Shown piece by piece: positions 1-8,720 of a stretch of DNA of 64,000 bases (position 1 is the stretch's first letter; every line of letters begins with the position of its first letter). The position numbers were made by a program, and so were the translations under genes. The notes under the pieces are model-generated. The model saw nothing but the letters and a program-made list of their open reading frames with translations. It was not told the DNA's origin and searched no databases. The stretch is from Melioribacteraceae bacterium. Lineage in GTDB: Bacteria; Bacteroidota; Ignavibacteria; Ignavibacteriales; Melioribacteraceae. Location: positions 1,954,424 through 2,018,423 of the forward strand of contig JAHBUP010000001.1 of the NCBI GenBank assembly GCA_019638015.1. Direction: 5' to 3'.

Positions 1-171
1 TATACCTTAATAATTGCGATGCTGATAGCCGCTATAAAATCGATGCTGGTTATAAATATTTTTATGCACATAAAGTATGAAGATGCCATTTTTAAAGTGT
101 TTCTTGCTCTAAGCGGTTTAACATTGTTAATCATTTTTATATTAACATTTTTCGATTTTATCTATAGATGA
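1..171 (+). CDS. Cytochrome c oxidase subunit IV-like protein, C-terminal part
   Basis: The open frame runs in from the left edge and stops with TGA at 169-171, so only the last 56 residues are visible. They form two hydrophobic segments separated by a short polar loop with the motif FMHIKYED, which is typical of the small subunit IV of prokaryotic caa3/bo3-type heme-copper oxidases. That subunit assists assembly of the oxidase in the cytoplasmic membrane. It lies 8 nt before the CoxB gene and is probably co-transcribed with it. The N-terminus is outside the window, so the family call rests on the tail and on context. Confidence 0.7.
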   Translation, partial: YTLIIAMLIAAIKSMLVINIFMHIKYEDAIFKVFLALSGLTLLIIFILTFFDFIYR

Positions 172-179
172 GGATCTAA

Positions 180-812
180 ATGAGTCCAGCTCCAACAAGT
201 CATGTAGAGTCTGTTGATTTTGTAATGCTTTATATTGTGGGCATTTCAGTAATTCTGTTATTGGGAATTACTGCGGTCATGATATATTTTGTTTTTAAGT
301 ATCATAGAAAAAAAGGGCATAAACCGGTTGATATTCATGGTAATGTTTTATTAGAAATTATTTGGATTGCAATACCAACCATACTTGTCTTATCTATGTT
401 TTATTTCGGTTATACGAGTTTCCGCGATATTAGAATTAAGCCAAAGGACGCTATGGCTGTGAAAGTTACAGCAAGGATGTGGCAGTTTTCTTTCGAGTAT
501 GAGAATGGAAAAAAATCAGATACTCTATATGTACCAATTAATAAAGGTATAGATCTTCAAATGGAATCGGTTGACGTAAATCATTCATTATATATTCCGG
601 CATTCAGAATTAAAGAAGATGTGATAAAAGGAAAAACAACTAATCTCTATTTCACTGCTGAAGTTGAGGGGACATATGATATCGCCTGCGCTGAATATTG
701 CGGATTAGATCATTCAATGATGTATTCACAGGTTAAAGTAGTATCTGCTGATAGTTTCAAAACATGGTATTCAACTGTGGATTCTATCACCGATTCAACC
801 AAAACTAAATAA
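180..812 (+). CDS. coxB: Cytochrome c oxidase subunit II (CuA subunit)
   Basis: Subunit II of an aa3-type terminal oxidase. It accepts electrons from cytochrome c at the binuclear CuA centre and passes them to subunit I. Two transmembrane helices (about residues 15-37 and 56-76) are followed by a periplasmic cupredoxin domain. The CuA site is intact: CAEYCGLDHSMM supplies two Cys, His and Met, and an upstream VNHSLYIPAFRIKED segment supplies the first His. At 210 aa it lacks the fused cytochrome c domain seen in caa3 enzymes. The downstream membrane-bound cytochrome c gene may take that role. The genes for subunits I and III are not in the window and are presumably upstream. Confidence 0.93.
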   Translation: MSPAPTSHVESVDFVMLYIVGISVILLLGITAVMIYFVFKYHRKKGHKPVDIHGNVLLEIIWIAIPTILVLSMFYFGYTSFRDIRIKPKDAMAVKVTARMWQFSFEYENGKKSDTLYVPINKGIDLQMESVDVNHSLYIPAFRIKEDVIKGKTTNLYFTAEVEGTYDIACAEYCGLDHSMMYSQVKVVSADSFKTWYSTVDSITDSTKTK

Positions 813-819
813 AAAATTT

Positions 820-1701
820 GTGGTAAATATTAACAAACATATAAATATTATTTCGCAGCTAGGGAAGTTCAAAATCACTTTCTTTGTAGCTATATCCTCC
901 TCTGTAGGGTATATTCTATATAAGGAATCGATTGATATATTGATGATTCTGCCGGTACTAGGAATTTTTTTGTTAGCCAGCGGTTCATCGGGATTTAATC
1001 ATCTACAAGAGAGAAAGTATGACCTATTGATGGACCGGACTAAAGGAAGACCTATACCATCGGGAGAAATTACTGAGACTTACGCATATTCCTTTGCAAT
1101 ACTATTCTCATTGATTGGGATGTCCCTTTTATATTTTTATGGGAATTTAATTAGCGCGATATTGGGTTTAACCGCTTTAATATGGTATAATTTAGTTTAT
1201 ACCCCCTTAAAAATGAAAAGTGCATTAGCAGTTGTTCCCGGCTCTGTAATTGGTGCTCTCCCTCCAGTAATCGGGTGGACCTCAGCCGGGGGAGAAGTTA
1301 CTGATCCAAAAATACTTTCATTTGCATTATTCTTTTTTATTTGGCAAATACCACATTTCTGGCTACTACTTTTAATGTACAATAAAGATTATGAGAAAGC
1401 GGGATTCCCAACTTTGACAAAGATATTCAACAATGTGCAGCTAAGCAGAATAACCTATGTTTGGATCAGCGGATTAGTTGCGAGTTGTTTATTACTGCCC
1501 TTATTTGGGGTAGTTAACAACGATATAGCTATACTCGGTTTGTTTATATCCGGGATTTGGCTTCTTTGGAAATCAAAATCAATTCTGAGCGAGTATTTTG
1601 AAAGGATTGCCATACGAAATGCGTTTATGAATATTAATCTTTTTGTTCTCGCCGTTGTATTTATTATATCAATCGAAAAGTTATTTTTAACTGAACTTTA
1701 A
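820..1701 (+). CDS. ctaB: Protoheme IX farnesyltransferase (heme O synthase)
   Basis: Integral membrane prenyltransferase of the UbiA superfamily that adds a farnesyl group to heme b, giving heme O for the oxidase encoded alongside. The first Asp-rich motif is in FNHLQERKYDLLMDRTKGRP (about residues 60-79) and the second conserved loop is YNKDYEKAGFPTL. Around eight or nine hydrophobic helices are visible in 293 aa, the usual family length. The start is GTG at 820, 7 nt after the CoxB stop. No later in-frame start preserves the N-terminal region. The operon position between coxB and a cytochrome gene supports the assignment. Confidence 0.92.
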   Translation: MVNINKHINIISQLGKFKITFFVAISSSVGYILYKESIDILMILPVLGIFLLASGSSGFNHLQERKYDLLMDRTKGRPIPSGEITETYAYSFAILFSLIGMSLLYFYGNLISAILGLTALIWYNLVYTPLKMKSALAVVPGSVIGALPPVIGWTSAGGEVTDPKILSFALFFFIWQIPHFWLLLLMYNKDYEKAGFPTLTKIFNNVQLSRITYVWISGLVASCLLLPLFGVVNNDIAILGLFISGIWLLWKSKSILSEYFERIAIRNAFMNINLFVLAVVFIISIEKLFLTEL

Positions 1702-1711
1702 TGGTATTCAA

Positions 1712-3031
1712 ATGGAATTTTTAGATAACTCGGTTTTACCACAATCTACTCACCACATGCATTTATTGAAATATTTGCTTGTGCTAACAAATCTTATTTT
1801 ATATTCATACATAGGAACTTTGTGGGGTAGTTTTGTTTTATCTTTATATTATAAAAGACTGGCCAAAAAACATAACTCTCAAAAGTATAATGAAATTGCG
1901 AAGTACATTATTGATCTGGTAACTTTTAATAAAAGTGTCTCCTTTGGGCTGGGAATAATTCCAATGTTAAGTTCGGCTTTTTGTTATGCTCAGCTCTTGC
2001 ATCTAAGCGGTGTTCAAACTGCTGGATTTATAATTATTGCGAGCGGATTTTTATTTGTTTCAATAATTTTTGTTTACACATATAAGCATACTTTTCATCT
2101 TTCCGATATTTTAGGTGCCTCTGTAAATGAAATATCTGGTGAAAAAAATAATTATTTGGAAGGTGCAAAAAAGCTTAATAGTTCTTCAGGTTTATGGGGA
2201 ATGGTTACATTAACATTATCAATATTAATTTATTTCAGCGCTTCGCAATTTGCATCGGATTCTGGTTCTTGGTCGGAGAGGAATAATTTCCTTGGAATTA
2301 TATTTTCCTTGGATTCAGTGATATCATTTTTACAATTTCTTTTAATATCATTTATTGCAAGCTCCACCTTATTATTATATAAAATATTTAGTGTTGATAA
2401 GAAAATTGATGACGGGGAATTCGGGGAATTAAAGAATAAATTGCTCATAGTTCTGTTAATATCATTAATAATAATTCCAGCTCTAATACTTTTACTGATA
2501 ATCGTAAAACCTGCTAACACGTTGAGTTATGAATTTTTTGCTACGAGTATAACTGTGTTTGCTTTAATCCTGTTGTTGGTGATTTCAACATATAAAATGT
2601 TGAAGAACAATTTAATAAGGAATAGTAGTAATGCTTTTTTCATGGTAATATTTCTGTTATTTTTTATTGTTCTAAAGGAACAATACGCATTTGATTCTGC
2701 CACTAAACAGCATTTTGAGATGCTCTCGGCAAACTACAATGAATTTACTACTAATCTAAAAAAAGAAATGGGAATGTTTACTGAACAGATTAGTGGACAA
2801 GATATTTATAATGGCAGATGTATTGCCTGCCATAACTTTGATCAAAAAATTGTTGGGCCGCCGTATAATGATGTGCTTCCGAAATATGTTGATAAAAAAG
2901 ATGATCTTGTTAAATACATTTTAAATCCGGTTAAAGTAAATCCTGAATATCCTGCTATGCCTAGTCAAGGGTTAAAGCCTAATGAAGCTGAAGCAGTGGC
3001 GGAATATCTTTTGACCACATACAAGAAATAA
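1712..3031 (+). CDS. Multi-pass membrane protein with C-terminal c-type cytochrome domain
   Basis: A 439-residue protein with about eight transmembrane helices in its first 340 residues. A soluble C-terminal class I cytochrome c domain follows, with heme motif CIACH at residues 370-374 and a likely axial Met in YPAMPSQG. His residues near the N-terminus (STHHMHLLKY) could be heme b or metal ligands, but I do not recognise the membrane domain as a named family. Being the last gene of the oxidase operon suggests that it feeds electrons to the CuA subunit, which itself lacks a cytochrome c domain. It could instead be part of a quinol-oxidising complex. The cytochrome domain is certain; the role is inferred. 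Confidence 0.75.
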   Translation: MEFLDNSVLPQSTHHMHLLKYLLVLTNLILYSYIGTLWGSFVLSLYYKRLAKKHNSQKYNEIAKYIIDLVTFNKSVSFGLGIIPMLSSAFCYAQLLHLSGVQTAGFIIIASGFLFVSIIFVYTYKHTFHLSDILGASVNEISGEKNNYLEGAKKLNSSSGLWGMVTLTLSILIYFSASQFASDSGSWSERNNFLGIIFSLDSVISFLQFLLISFIASSTLLLYKIFSVDKKIDDGEFGELKNKLLIVLLISLIIIPALILLLIIVKPANTLSYEFFATSITVFALILLLVISTYKMLKNNLIRNSSNAFFMVIFLLFFIVLKEQYAFDSATKQHFEMLSANYNEFTTNLKKEMGMFTEQISGQDIYNGRCIACHNFDQKIVGPPYNDVLPKYVDKKDDLVKYILNPVKVNPEYPAMPSQGLKPNEAEAVAEYLLTTYKK

Positions 3032-3051
3032 TATTACCTCTACTTTTATTT

Positions 3052-3094
3052 AAGGGGATTAATCTTTGTGAAGATGAATCCCCTTTCTTATTTT
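3052..3094 (+). terminator. Rho-independent terminator after the oxidase operon
   Basis: A 9-bp stem (3052-3060 with 3077-3085) encloses a second 5-bp stem (ATCTT/AAGAT) and is followed by a T-rich stretch TCTTATTTT. It sits 20 nt after the cytochrome gene stop and before the prmC start, so it separates the oxidase operon from the next gene string. Confidence 0.8.
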
Positions 3095-3114
3095 AAACAA
3101 ACAGAAAAATTATT

Positions 3115-3963
3115 ATGCTCACACTCATAGAAGTATTAACCAAATCAACCGAATATCTTGAAAAAAAGGGGATTGACTCTGCACGTCTCAATGCCGAGTT
3201 GTTACTTGCGGAAGTACTAAATTGTAAGCGTTTAGATATTTATCTGCGCTTTGATAAACCTTTAGCTGAAGATGAATTAGTGAAATATCGTGAATTTATT
3301 TCTCGAAGAGGAAAGTACGAACCTCTTCAATATATTGTGGGTTATACAGAATTTTATGGCCAAAGAATAAATGTGACTAAAGATGTTTTAATTCCTCGAC
3401 CAGAAACGGAAATTCTCGTTGAATCTATTGTTGATCAATTCCGTTCTGTTCCAAACTTAAAAATTATTGATATTGGCACCGGGAGCGGCAATATTTCAAT
3501 CGCGCTGGCCAAAAATCTTATATCACCATCAATCACAACAATCGACACTTCGCAAGAAGCAATCATTGTTGCTAAAAATAATTGCACTCTAAATAATCTT
3601 AATGGTGAAGTAGATTTTGTTCACGGGGATATACTAACTCATTCATTTCAACATGAATATGATATTGTCGTTTCAAATCCTCCATACATATCTTTGACAG
3701 AATATGAATCATTGCAAAATGAGGTGAAGTATTATGAACCAAAAAATGCATTAACGGATTTTCATGATGGACTATTTTATTTCGAATCTATCGCACATAA
3801 AATGTATGATTATCTCACAAGTGGTGGCAAAATATTTTTTGAGATTGGTTTTGGGCAGTCTGCTGCGGTTAAAAAAATCTTAACTAATAATAAATATTCC
3901 CACATTGAGATAATTAAAGATTATCAAAACATAGATCGAGTAATTTTCGGAGTCAGAGAATGA
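3115..3963 (+). CDS. prmC: Peptide chain release factor N5-glutamine methyltransferase
   Basis: Methylates the Gln of the GGQ motif in release factors RF1/RF2 using S-adenosylmethionine. An N-terminal helical domain (about 1-85) precedes a Rossmann methyltransferase fold. The SAM-binding motif IDIGTGSGNISIA lies near residue 118 and the catalytic signature SNPPYIS near residue 190. Its 282 aa match the family. It starts at ATG 3115 right after the oxidase terminator and overlaps dtd by 4 nt (ATGA), implying translational coupling. Confidence 0.93.
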   Translation: MLTLIEVLTKSTEYLEKKGIDSARLNAELLLAEVLNCKRLDIYLRFDKPLAEDELVKYREFISRRGKYEPLQYIVGYTEFYGQRINVTKDVLIPRPETEILVESIVDQFRSVPNLKIIDIGTGSGNISIALAKNLISPSITTIDTSQEAIIVAKNNCTLNNLNGEVDFVHGDILTHSFQHEYDIVVSNPPYISLTEYESLQNEVKYYEPKNALTDFHDGLFYFESIAHKMYDYLTSGGKIFFEIGFGQSAAVKKILTNNKYSHIEIIKDYQNIDRVIFGVRE

Positions 3964-4412
3964 GGGCTGTAATTCAAAGAGTTTCAGCTGGTTCAGTGAA
4001 AATTGAAGCTCCAGAGCATTATGAAGAGATTGGGAAGGGGATGGTAATACTTCTCGGTGTAAAAATCGGGGATACAGATGGTGACGCAATTTATCTTGCC
4101 GACAAATGCTGTAATCTCCGCATATTTGAAGATTCAAATGATAAGATGAATATATCGCTAAAAGATATAAACGGAGAGGCGCTAGTGATTTCACAGTTTA
4201 CTTTGTTTGGTGATACCAGAAAGGGGAACAGACCCAGTTTTTCGGAGGCGGCTGAACCAGAATCCGCAAATCAGCTTTACGAAAAATTTATTGAGCAGAT
4301 GAAAAAGAACCTAAGTAACGAAAAAGTTAAAAAAGGAATATTTGGAGCCATGATGGAAGTCAAAATTATCAATACCGGCCCGGTTACTTTAATTGTTGAA
4401 TCGAAGGGATAA
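3960..4412 (+). CDS. dtd: D-aminoacyl-tRNA deacylase
   Basis: Hydrolyses D-amino acids, and mischarged Gly, from tRNA. The 150-aa protein begins with the family hallmark MRAVIQRVSAGSV. It carries the first active-site motif SQFTLFGDTRKGNRPSF and the Gly-cisPro-type motif NTGPVTLIVES near the C-terminus. The start overlaps the prmC stop by 4 nt. Both neighbours act on translation fidelity, but the grouping may simply be operon convenience. Confidence 0.95.
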   Translation: MRAVIQRVSAGSVKIEAPEHYEEIGKGMVILLGVKIGDTDGDAIYLADKCCNLRIFEDSNDKMNISLKDINGEALVISQFTLFGDTRKGNRPSFSEAAEPESANQLYEKFIEQMKKNLSNEKVKKGIFGAMMEVKIINTGPVTLIVESKG

Positions 4413-4419
4413 CGATATC

Positions 4420-5322
4420 ATGAGCAGAGTGCTGATGATATTTATTGATGGTGTTGGTATCGGCGAAAATGACCCATTAAAAAATCCATTCTTCAAATTT
4501 GGCTTTAATACATTTACGAAAATATTTGGTAGAATACCCCATCTTAGTGATCAAAGAATTTCGATCACTAATGGAGCAGTTTTCCCGGTTGATCCGCTAC
4601 TTGATATCCCAGGAATTCCACTAAGCGGAACAGGGCAAACATCCATTTTTTGCGGGATTAATGCTCCCCGATTTATAAATCAACATTTCGGACCTTATCC
4701 ATATTCTACATTAATACCAATAATTAGAGAGCAAAATATATTTGCCGAGCTGATAAAAAAAGGTAAGTCAGTTGCCTTTGCCAATGCTTATCCAAAAATA
4801 TTTTTCGATTATATAAATTCGGGAAGGAGAAGACTAAGTGTAACTACTTTAAGCTGCATACTTTCCGACGTTTACCTAAGGAAAATAAAAGATTTATATC
4901 AAGGTAAAGCCCTTAGTGCTGAAATTGATAATAGAAGATTTGTTGAGCGCTTAAATTATAAGCTGCCAATTATCAAGCATGAGCTAGCGGCAAGGAGATT
5001 GGTTCGATTAACCCGGGAGCACGATTTTACACTATTTGAAATTTTTCATACCGATCATATTGGTCATGGCCGAAACAGTGAAATGCTTATTCAGTTTCAT
5101 ACTTTACTCGACTCATTTCTTCAATCTATTATACAAAACCTACCCGATGACACTACCTTTTTACTTTGTTCTGATCATGGTAATTATGAAGATTTATCAA
5201 TCAAGAGCCACACTTTAAATCCTTCGTTGGCTATAGCGTATGGCCCAGGAGCTGACTATTTGAGCAAGAGAATATCGAATCTCACACATATTAAGGAAGC
5301 ATTAATGGACTTAATACTTTGA
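4420..5322 (+). CDS. Alkaline-phosphatase-superfamily metalloenzyme (phosphoglycerate-mutase-like)
   Basis: About 300 aa with the metal-site pattern of the alkaline phosphatase/iPGM superfamily. MIFIDGVGIGEND gives the first Asp. SGTGQTS supplies a candidate nucleophilic Ser/Thr. FHTDHIGHGR and CSDHGNYED supply the remaining metal ligands. It is much shorter than full iPGM (about 510 aa) and lacks the inserted transferase domain, so the substrate is unknown. I place the start at ATG 4420, after GAAGGG; a longer frame starting at a Leu codon at 4393 would overlap dtd. It ends overlapping the comEC start. Confidence 0.7.
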   Translation: MSRVLMIFIDGVGIGENDPLKNPFFKFGFNTFTKIFGRIPHLSDQRISITNGAVFPVDPLLDIPGIPLSGTGQTSIFCGINAPRFINQHFGPYPYSTLIPIIREQNIFAELIKKGKSVAFANAYPKIFFDYINSGRRRLSVTTLSCILSDVYLRKIKDLYQGKALSAEIDNRRFVERLNYKLPIIKHELAARRLVRLTREHDFTLFEIFHTDHIGHGRNSEMLIQFHTLLDSFLQSIIQNLPDDTTFLLCSDHGNYEDLSIKSHTLNPSLAIAYGPGADYLSKRISNLTHIKEALMDLIL

Positions 5323-7706
5323 AAAATTATCCAGTTATAAAAGTAGCTATGCTTTTTATTTTGGGTATCATTTTACAAAAGGTATTTAATCTCCAAACAG
5401 GATTATTACTTTACCCTTGGATTTTATTTTTTGTTCTCTCAATTATATTTTTACTTTTTTATAAAAAAGAATCATTACAGATTTGTTTTGTAATCTTAAC
5501 ACTAATTATTTCGGGGGCATTTTACTTTTCATATATGTTTAATCCGGTTTCCTATCCCTTCCAAAAAGAAAAACTTGCAAAAAGTAATGTTTTTGGTACA
5601 ATCAGCGATATTGAACTGGAAAAGGAAAATAAAATAATAATCTTCGTCGATACTGATTCTGTAAAGCATAATAATAATTCAGTTAACATCAATACAAAGT
5701 TAAGATGCGCTATATATGATTCAACTGAAGCATTGCGAAGTTTATACTCAAAACTGGGGATTGGGGATAAACTAAAAATTACCGGGACAATAATCCGTCC
5801 GAGGAATATTAGAAATCCGGGCGAGTTTGATTATGAACTTTACCTCAACCAAATTGATGTTGCCGGGATTATCAATACATTCTCTTCAAAGGAGATTTTA
5901 CTATTAGATAAAGCTTCTCCAAATTTCAAACATTTTATTTTTCAAGTGAGGAAAAGTGTTGACCAATTATTAGAGAGTTCTCACAATAAAACTACCCATT
6001 CACTATTGCGTGGGTTATTACTTGCCGACCGAAGTTTAATTAGTTATGAATCGCGCAATGAATTTATATCTGCAGGTGTAATTCATGTACTGGCAGTATC
6101 TGGACTTCATGTTGGATTTATTGCAATGATTTTTGTCTTCCTTTTTTCACGATTTGGATTTAAGGCGAAGATGATTTTGACAATTTTCGGTTTGGTGGTA
6201 TTCACGTTAATATGCGGCGCACCGCCATCGGTAGTTCGCGCTTCAATTATGGCTATTGTTATTATTATTGCAAAATTAACCGGAAGAAGTACAAATCTTT
6301 TTAACTCACTGGCAATTGCAGCACTTATAATTATATTGATTAATCCGAATGAATTATTTTCTCCCGGCTTTCAATTATCATTTAGCGCTGTTTTATCAAT
6401 AGGAATAATGTATCCAATTCTGAATAAATTATTTAATGCTGAAGCCATTAGAAATCGATACTATAAGTATATAATTCAGTTTGTAGCTGTTTCCTTGTCA
6501 GCTCAAATAGGCACTCTTCCTTTTACGATTTATTATTTTGAAAAAGTATCACTAGTTGCGTTGTTGGCTAATTTTTTTGTGATACCATTGATAGGCATTA
6601 TTTTAATTACAGCGTTTATTACACTATTTATATCAATTATTTTTCCATTTCTGACTCTATTTTATGCTTCAGCAAATGAATTTCTAACATTTATTCTATT
6701 TAATATAGTTCACCAATCTGCTGTTATTAAATACTCTTCATTTGAAGTATTCAATTATTCTATTTATGATGGATTAGTGTTTTATCTTTCGGTTGTTACA
6801 TTATTCTTTGTACTTAAAAAATTTGTTACAACAATTCCCAAAATTATTGCAGTAATTTTATTGTTCCCAGTCAGTATTCTCTTTTCCCAAATTGATAATG
6901 AAAAATTATTGGATGATAAAAAATTTAATTTAGTGATGCTCGATGTTGGGCAGGGAGATAGTTTTTTTATAATGTTCCCAGATGGTAAAACAGCATTAAT
7001 TGATGCAGGTGAAAAAACGGAATATTTTGATATAGGTGAGTACATTTTATATCCCTTTTTCAAAAGAAATAACATTAAAAAAATTGATTACGCATTTGTT
7101 TCTCATCTGGATACTGATCATGCAGGAGGGTTTAATTATTTAGTAGAGAAGAACTTTATAGATACTATTTACCTTCCAACGATTGATTCCACGAATAGTG
7201 AAGACTTGTATTTTAACAGACGCTTAAAAGAATATGGTGTTATAACTCGTAATTATAATAAATCAAGATTAAACATTAGTGGTGCTGAATTGTATATTCT
7301 TAATGATGAATACTCTAATAGACTTGCGGGTACAAACAGTAATAGAAAAAGTGGTCTAATGAAACTAGTATTTGGTAATTACTCATTTCTCTTTACAGGT
7401 GATACCGACAAATTTATGGAAGGGTATTATTCTCGAAGATATGCTGAATTTTTGAATTCAACATTTCTAAAAGTTGGGCATCATGGAAGCAAAACTAGTA
7501 CTTCTGAAATATTCCTTAATCTGGTCAATCCCCAAAATGCTCTTATCAGTTGTGGAGTTGAAAATAAATTTAAGCACCCAAGTAAGTCGATAATTGATTT
7601 ATTAGAAGGTGAGAATATCAGCATATTTAGAACTGATAAATCCGGTGCTGTTATATTTACTACCGATGGGAAAGAATTAAATCAAATTAATTGGCGGAAT
7701 TTATAG
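5319..7706 (+). CDS. comEC: ComEC/Rec2 family DNA-uptake channel protein
   Basis: A 795-residue inner-membrane protein with the three ComEC parts. An N-terminal soluble domain with OB-like character follows the first helices. The competence membrane domain carries the signature AVSGLHVGFIAMIF near residue 255. A C-terminal metallo-beta-lactamase-like domain (about 535-795) has DVGQGDSFF and SHLDTDHAGG. In competent bacteria it moves single-stranded DNA across the inner membrane. It starts with TTG at 5319, overlapping the previous stop (TTGA). No other competence gene is visible nearby. Confidence 0.9.
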   Translation: MKNYPVIKVAMLFILGIILQKVFNLQTGLLLYPWILFFVLSIIFLLFYKKESLQICFVILTLIISGAFYFSYMFNPVSYPFQKEKLAKSNVFGTISDIELEKENKIIIFVDTDSVKHNNNSVNINTKLRCAIYDSTEALRSLYSKLGIGDKLKITGTIIRPRNIRNPGEFDYELYLNQIDVAGIINTFSSKEILLLDKASPNFKHFIFQVRKSVDQLLESSHNKTTHSLLRGLLLADRSLISYESRNEFISAGVIHVLAVSGLHVGFIAMIFVFLFSRFGFKAKMILTIFGLVVFTLICGAPPSVVRASIMAIVIIIAKLTGRSTNLFNSLAIAALIIILINPNELFSPGFQLSFSAVLSIGIMYPILNKLFNAEAIRNRYYKYIIQFVAVSLSAQIGTLPFTIYYFEKVSLVALLANFFVIPLIGIILITAFITLFISIIFPFLTLFYASANEFLTFILFNIVHQSAVIKYSSFEVFNYSIYDGLVFYLSVVTLFFVLKKFVTTIPKIIAVILLFPVSILFSQIDNEKLLDDKKFNLVMLDVGQGDSFFIMFPDGKTALIDAGEKTEYFDIGEYILYPFFKRNNIKKIDYAFVSHLDTDHAGGFNYLVEKNFIDTIYLPTIDSTNSEDLYFNRRLKEYGVITRNYNKSRLNISGAELYILNDEYSNRLAGTNSNRKSGLMKLVFGNYSFLFTGDTDKFMEGYYSRRYAEFLNSTFLKVGHHGSKTSTSEIFLNLVNPQNALISCGVENKFKHPSKSIIDLLEGENISIFRTDKSGAVIFTTDGKELNQINWRNL

Positions 7707-8720
7707 ATGAAATACTACTCAAATCATTCACTAAAATCATATAACACTTTTGCGTTAAATGAAACGGCATCTCACTTTTATGTAATTGAAGAGGATCATG
7801 AATTATATGAACTTCATGATAAAGGGGTATTCAACGGAGAACATTTAATTTTGGGTGGGGGCAGTAATGTACTTTTTACTAAAAATGTAGAATGCCCGGT
7901 ACTTCATATGAAAACGATTGGGATTAGAAAAATATCGGAGGATGAAACTAAAGTAATTCTTGATGTTAAAGCCGGAGTTGAATGGAATGAGTTAGTTCAT
8001 TATGCAGTCGAAAATAATTTTTATGGAATTGAAAACTTAACAGATATTCCGGGTACTTGCGGTGCGGCTCCAATCCAGAATATTGGTGCATATGGAGTTG
8101 AAATAAAAGATGTTCTAATTGATGTGCAATATTTTGATATTGCGTCAAAGACAATTAAAGTTATTAATAGTGGTGATTGTAATTTCGGTTACCGCGATAG
8201 CATTTTTAAGAATGAGTTAAAAGGTAAATATATAATTACCGGAATAACAATTGAACTGAAGAAAACAAAAAAACTTATCACAAACTATAGAGCAATAAAA
8301 GATTTCTTAGGCAACAAAAAGGAGGAAGATTTAACACTTCATGAATTAAGTGAGCTGATTTCGAAGATTAGGAGCAGTAAACTTCCGGACCCGAAGAGGT
8401 TTGGAAATGCCGGTAGTTTTTTCAAAAATCCCGAGATTTCAAAAAAACAGCTTGAAAAATTAAAAGAGAATCATAGTGATTTGGTTTTCTTTGAGGTGGA
8501 AAATTCTAAGTATAAAATTCCGGCCGCATACATGATTGAAAAATGTGGTTTCAAAGGAAAGAATGTGGGAAATGTTGGAACATATAACAGGCAGGCTTTA
8601 GTTATTATCAATCTTGGGCGAGCCACCGGAAATGAAATTCTAGATTACGCTAAAAAAATACAAGATGCTGTTTATCAAAAATTTAATGTAAAGATTCATC
8701 CGGAAGTAAATATTATCTGA
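7707..8720 (+). CDS. murB: UDP-N-acetylenolpyruvoylglucosamine reductase
   Basis: FAD-dependent enzyme that reduces UDP-GlcNAc-enolpyruvate to UDP-MurNAc in cytoplasmic peptidoglycan synthesis. The FAD-binding motif LILGGGSNVLF is near residue 50. The IPGTCGAAPIQNIGAYGVE motif is near 115, and the catalytic Ser lies in FGNAGSFFKNP near 230. Its 337 aa and extended middle region fit the E. coli-like (type I) form. The ATG directly follows the comEC stop, and the last base overlaps the next gene. Confidence 0.95.
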   Translation: MKYYSNHSLKSYNTFALNETASHFYVIEEDHELYELHDKGVFNGEHLILGGGSNVLFTKNVECPVLHMKTIGIRKISEDETKVILDVKAGVEWNELVHYAVENNFYGIENLTDIPGTCGAAPIQNIGAYGVEIKDVLIDVQYFDIASKTIKVINSGDCNFGYRDSIFKNELKGKYIITGITIELKKTKKLITNYRAIKDFLGNKKEEDLTLHELSELISKIRSSKLPDPKRFGNAGSFFKNPEISKKQLEKLKENHSDLVFFEVENSKYKIPAAYMIEKCGFKGKNVGNVGTYNRQALVIINLGRATGNEILDYAKKIQDAVYQKFNVKIHPEVNII

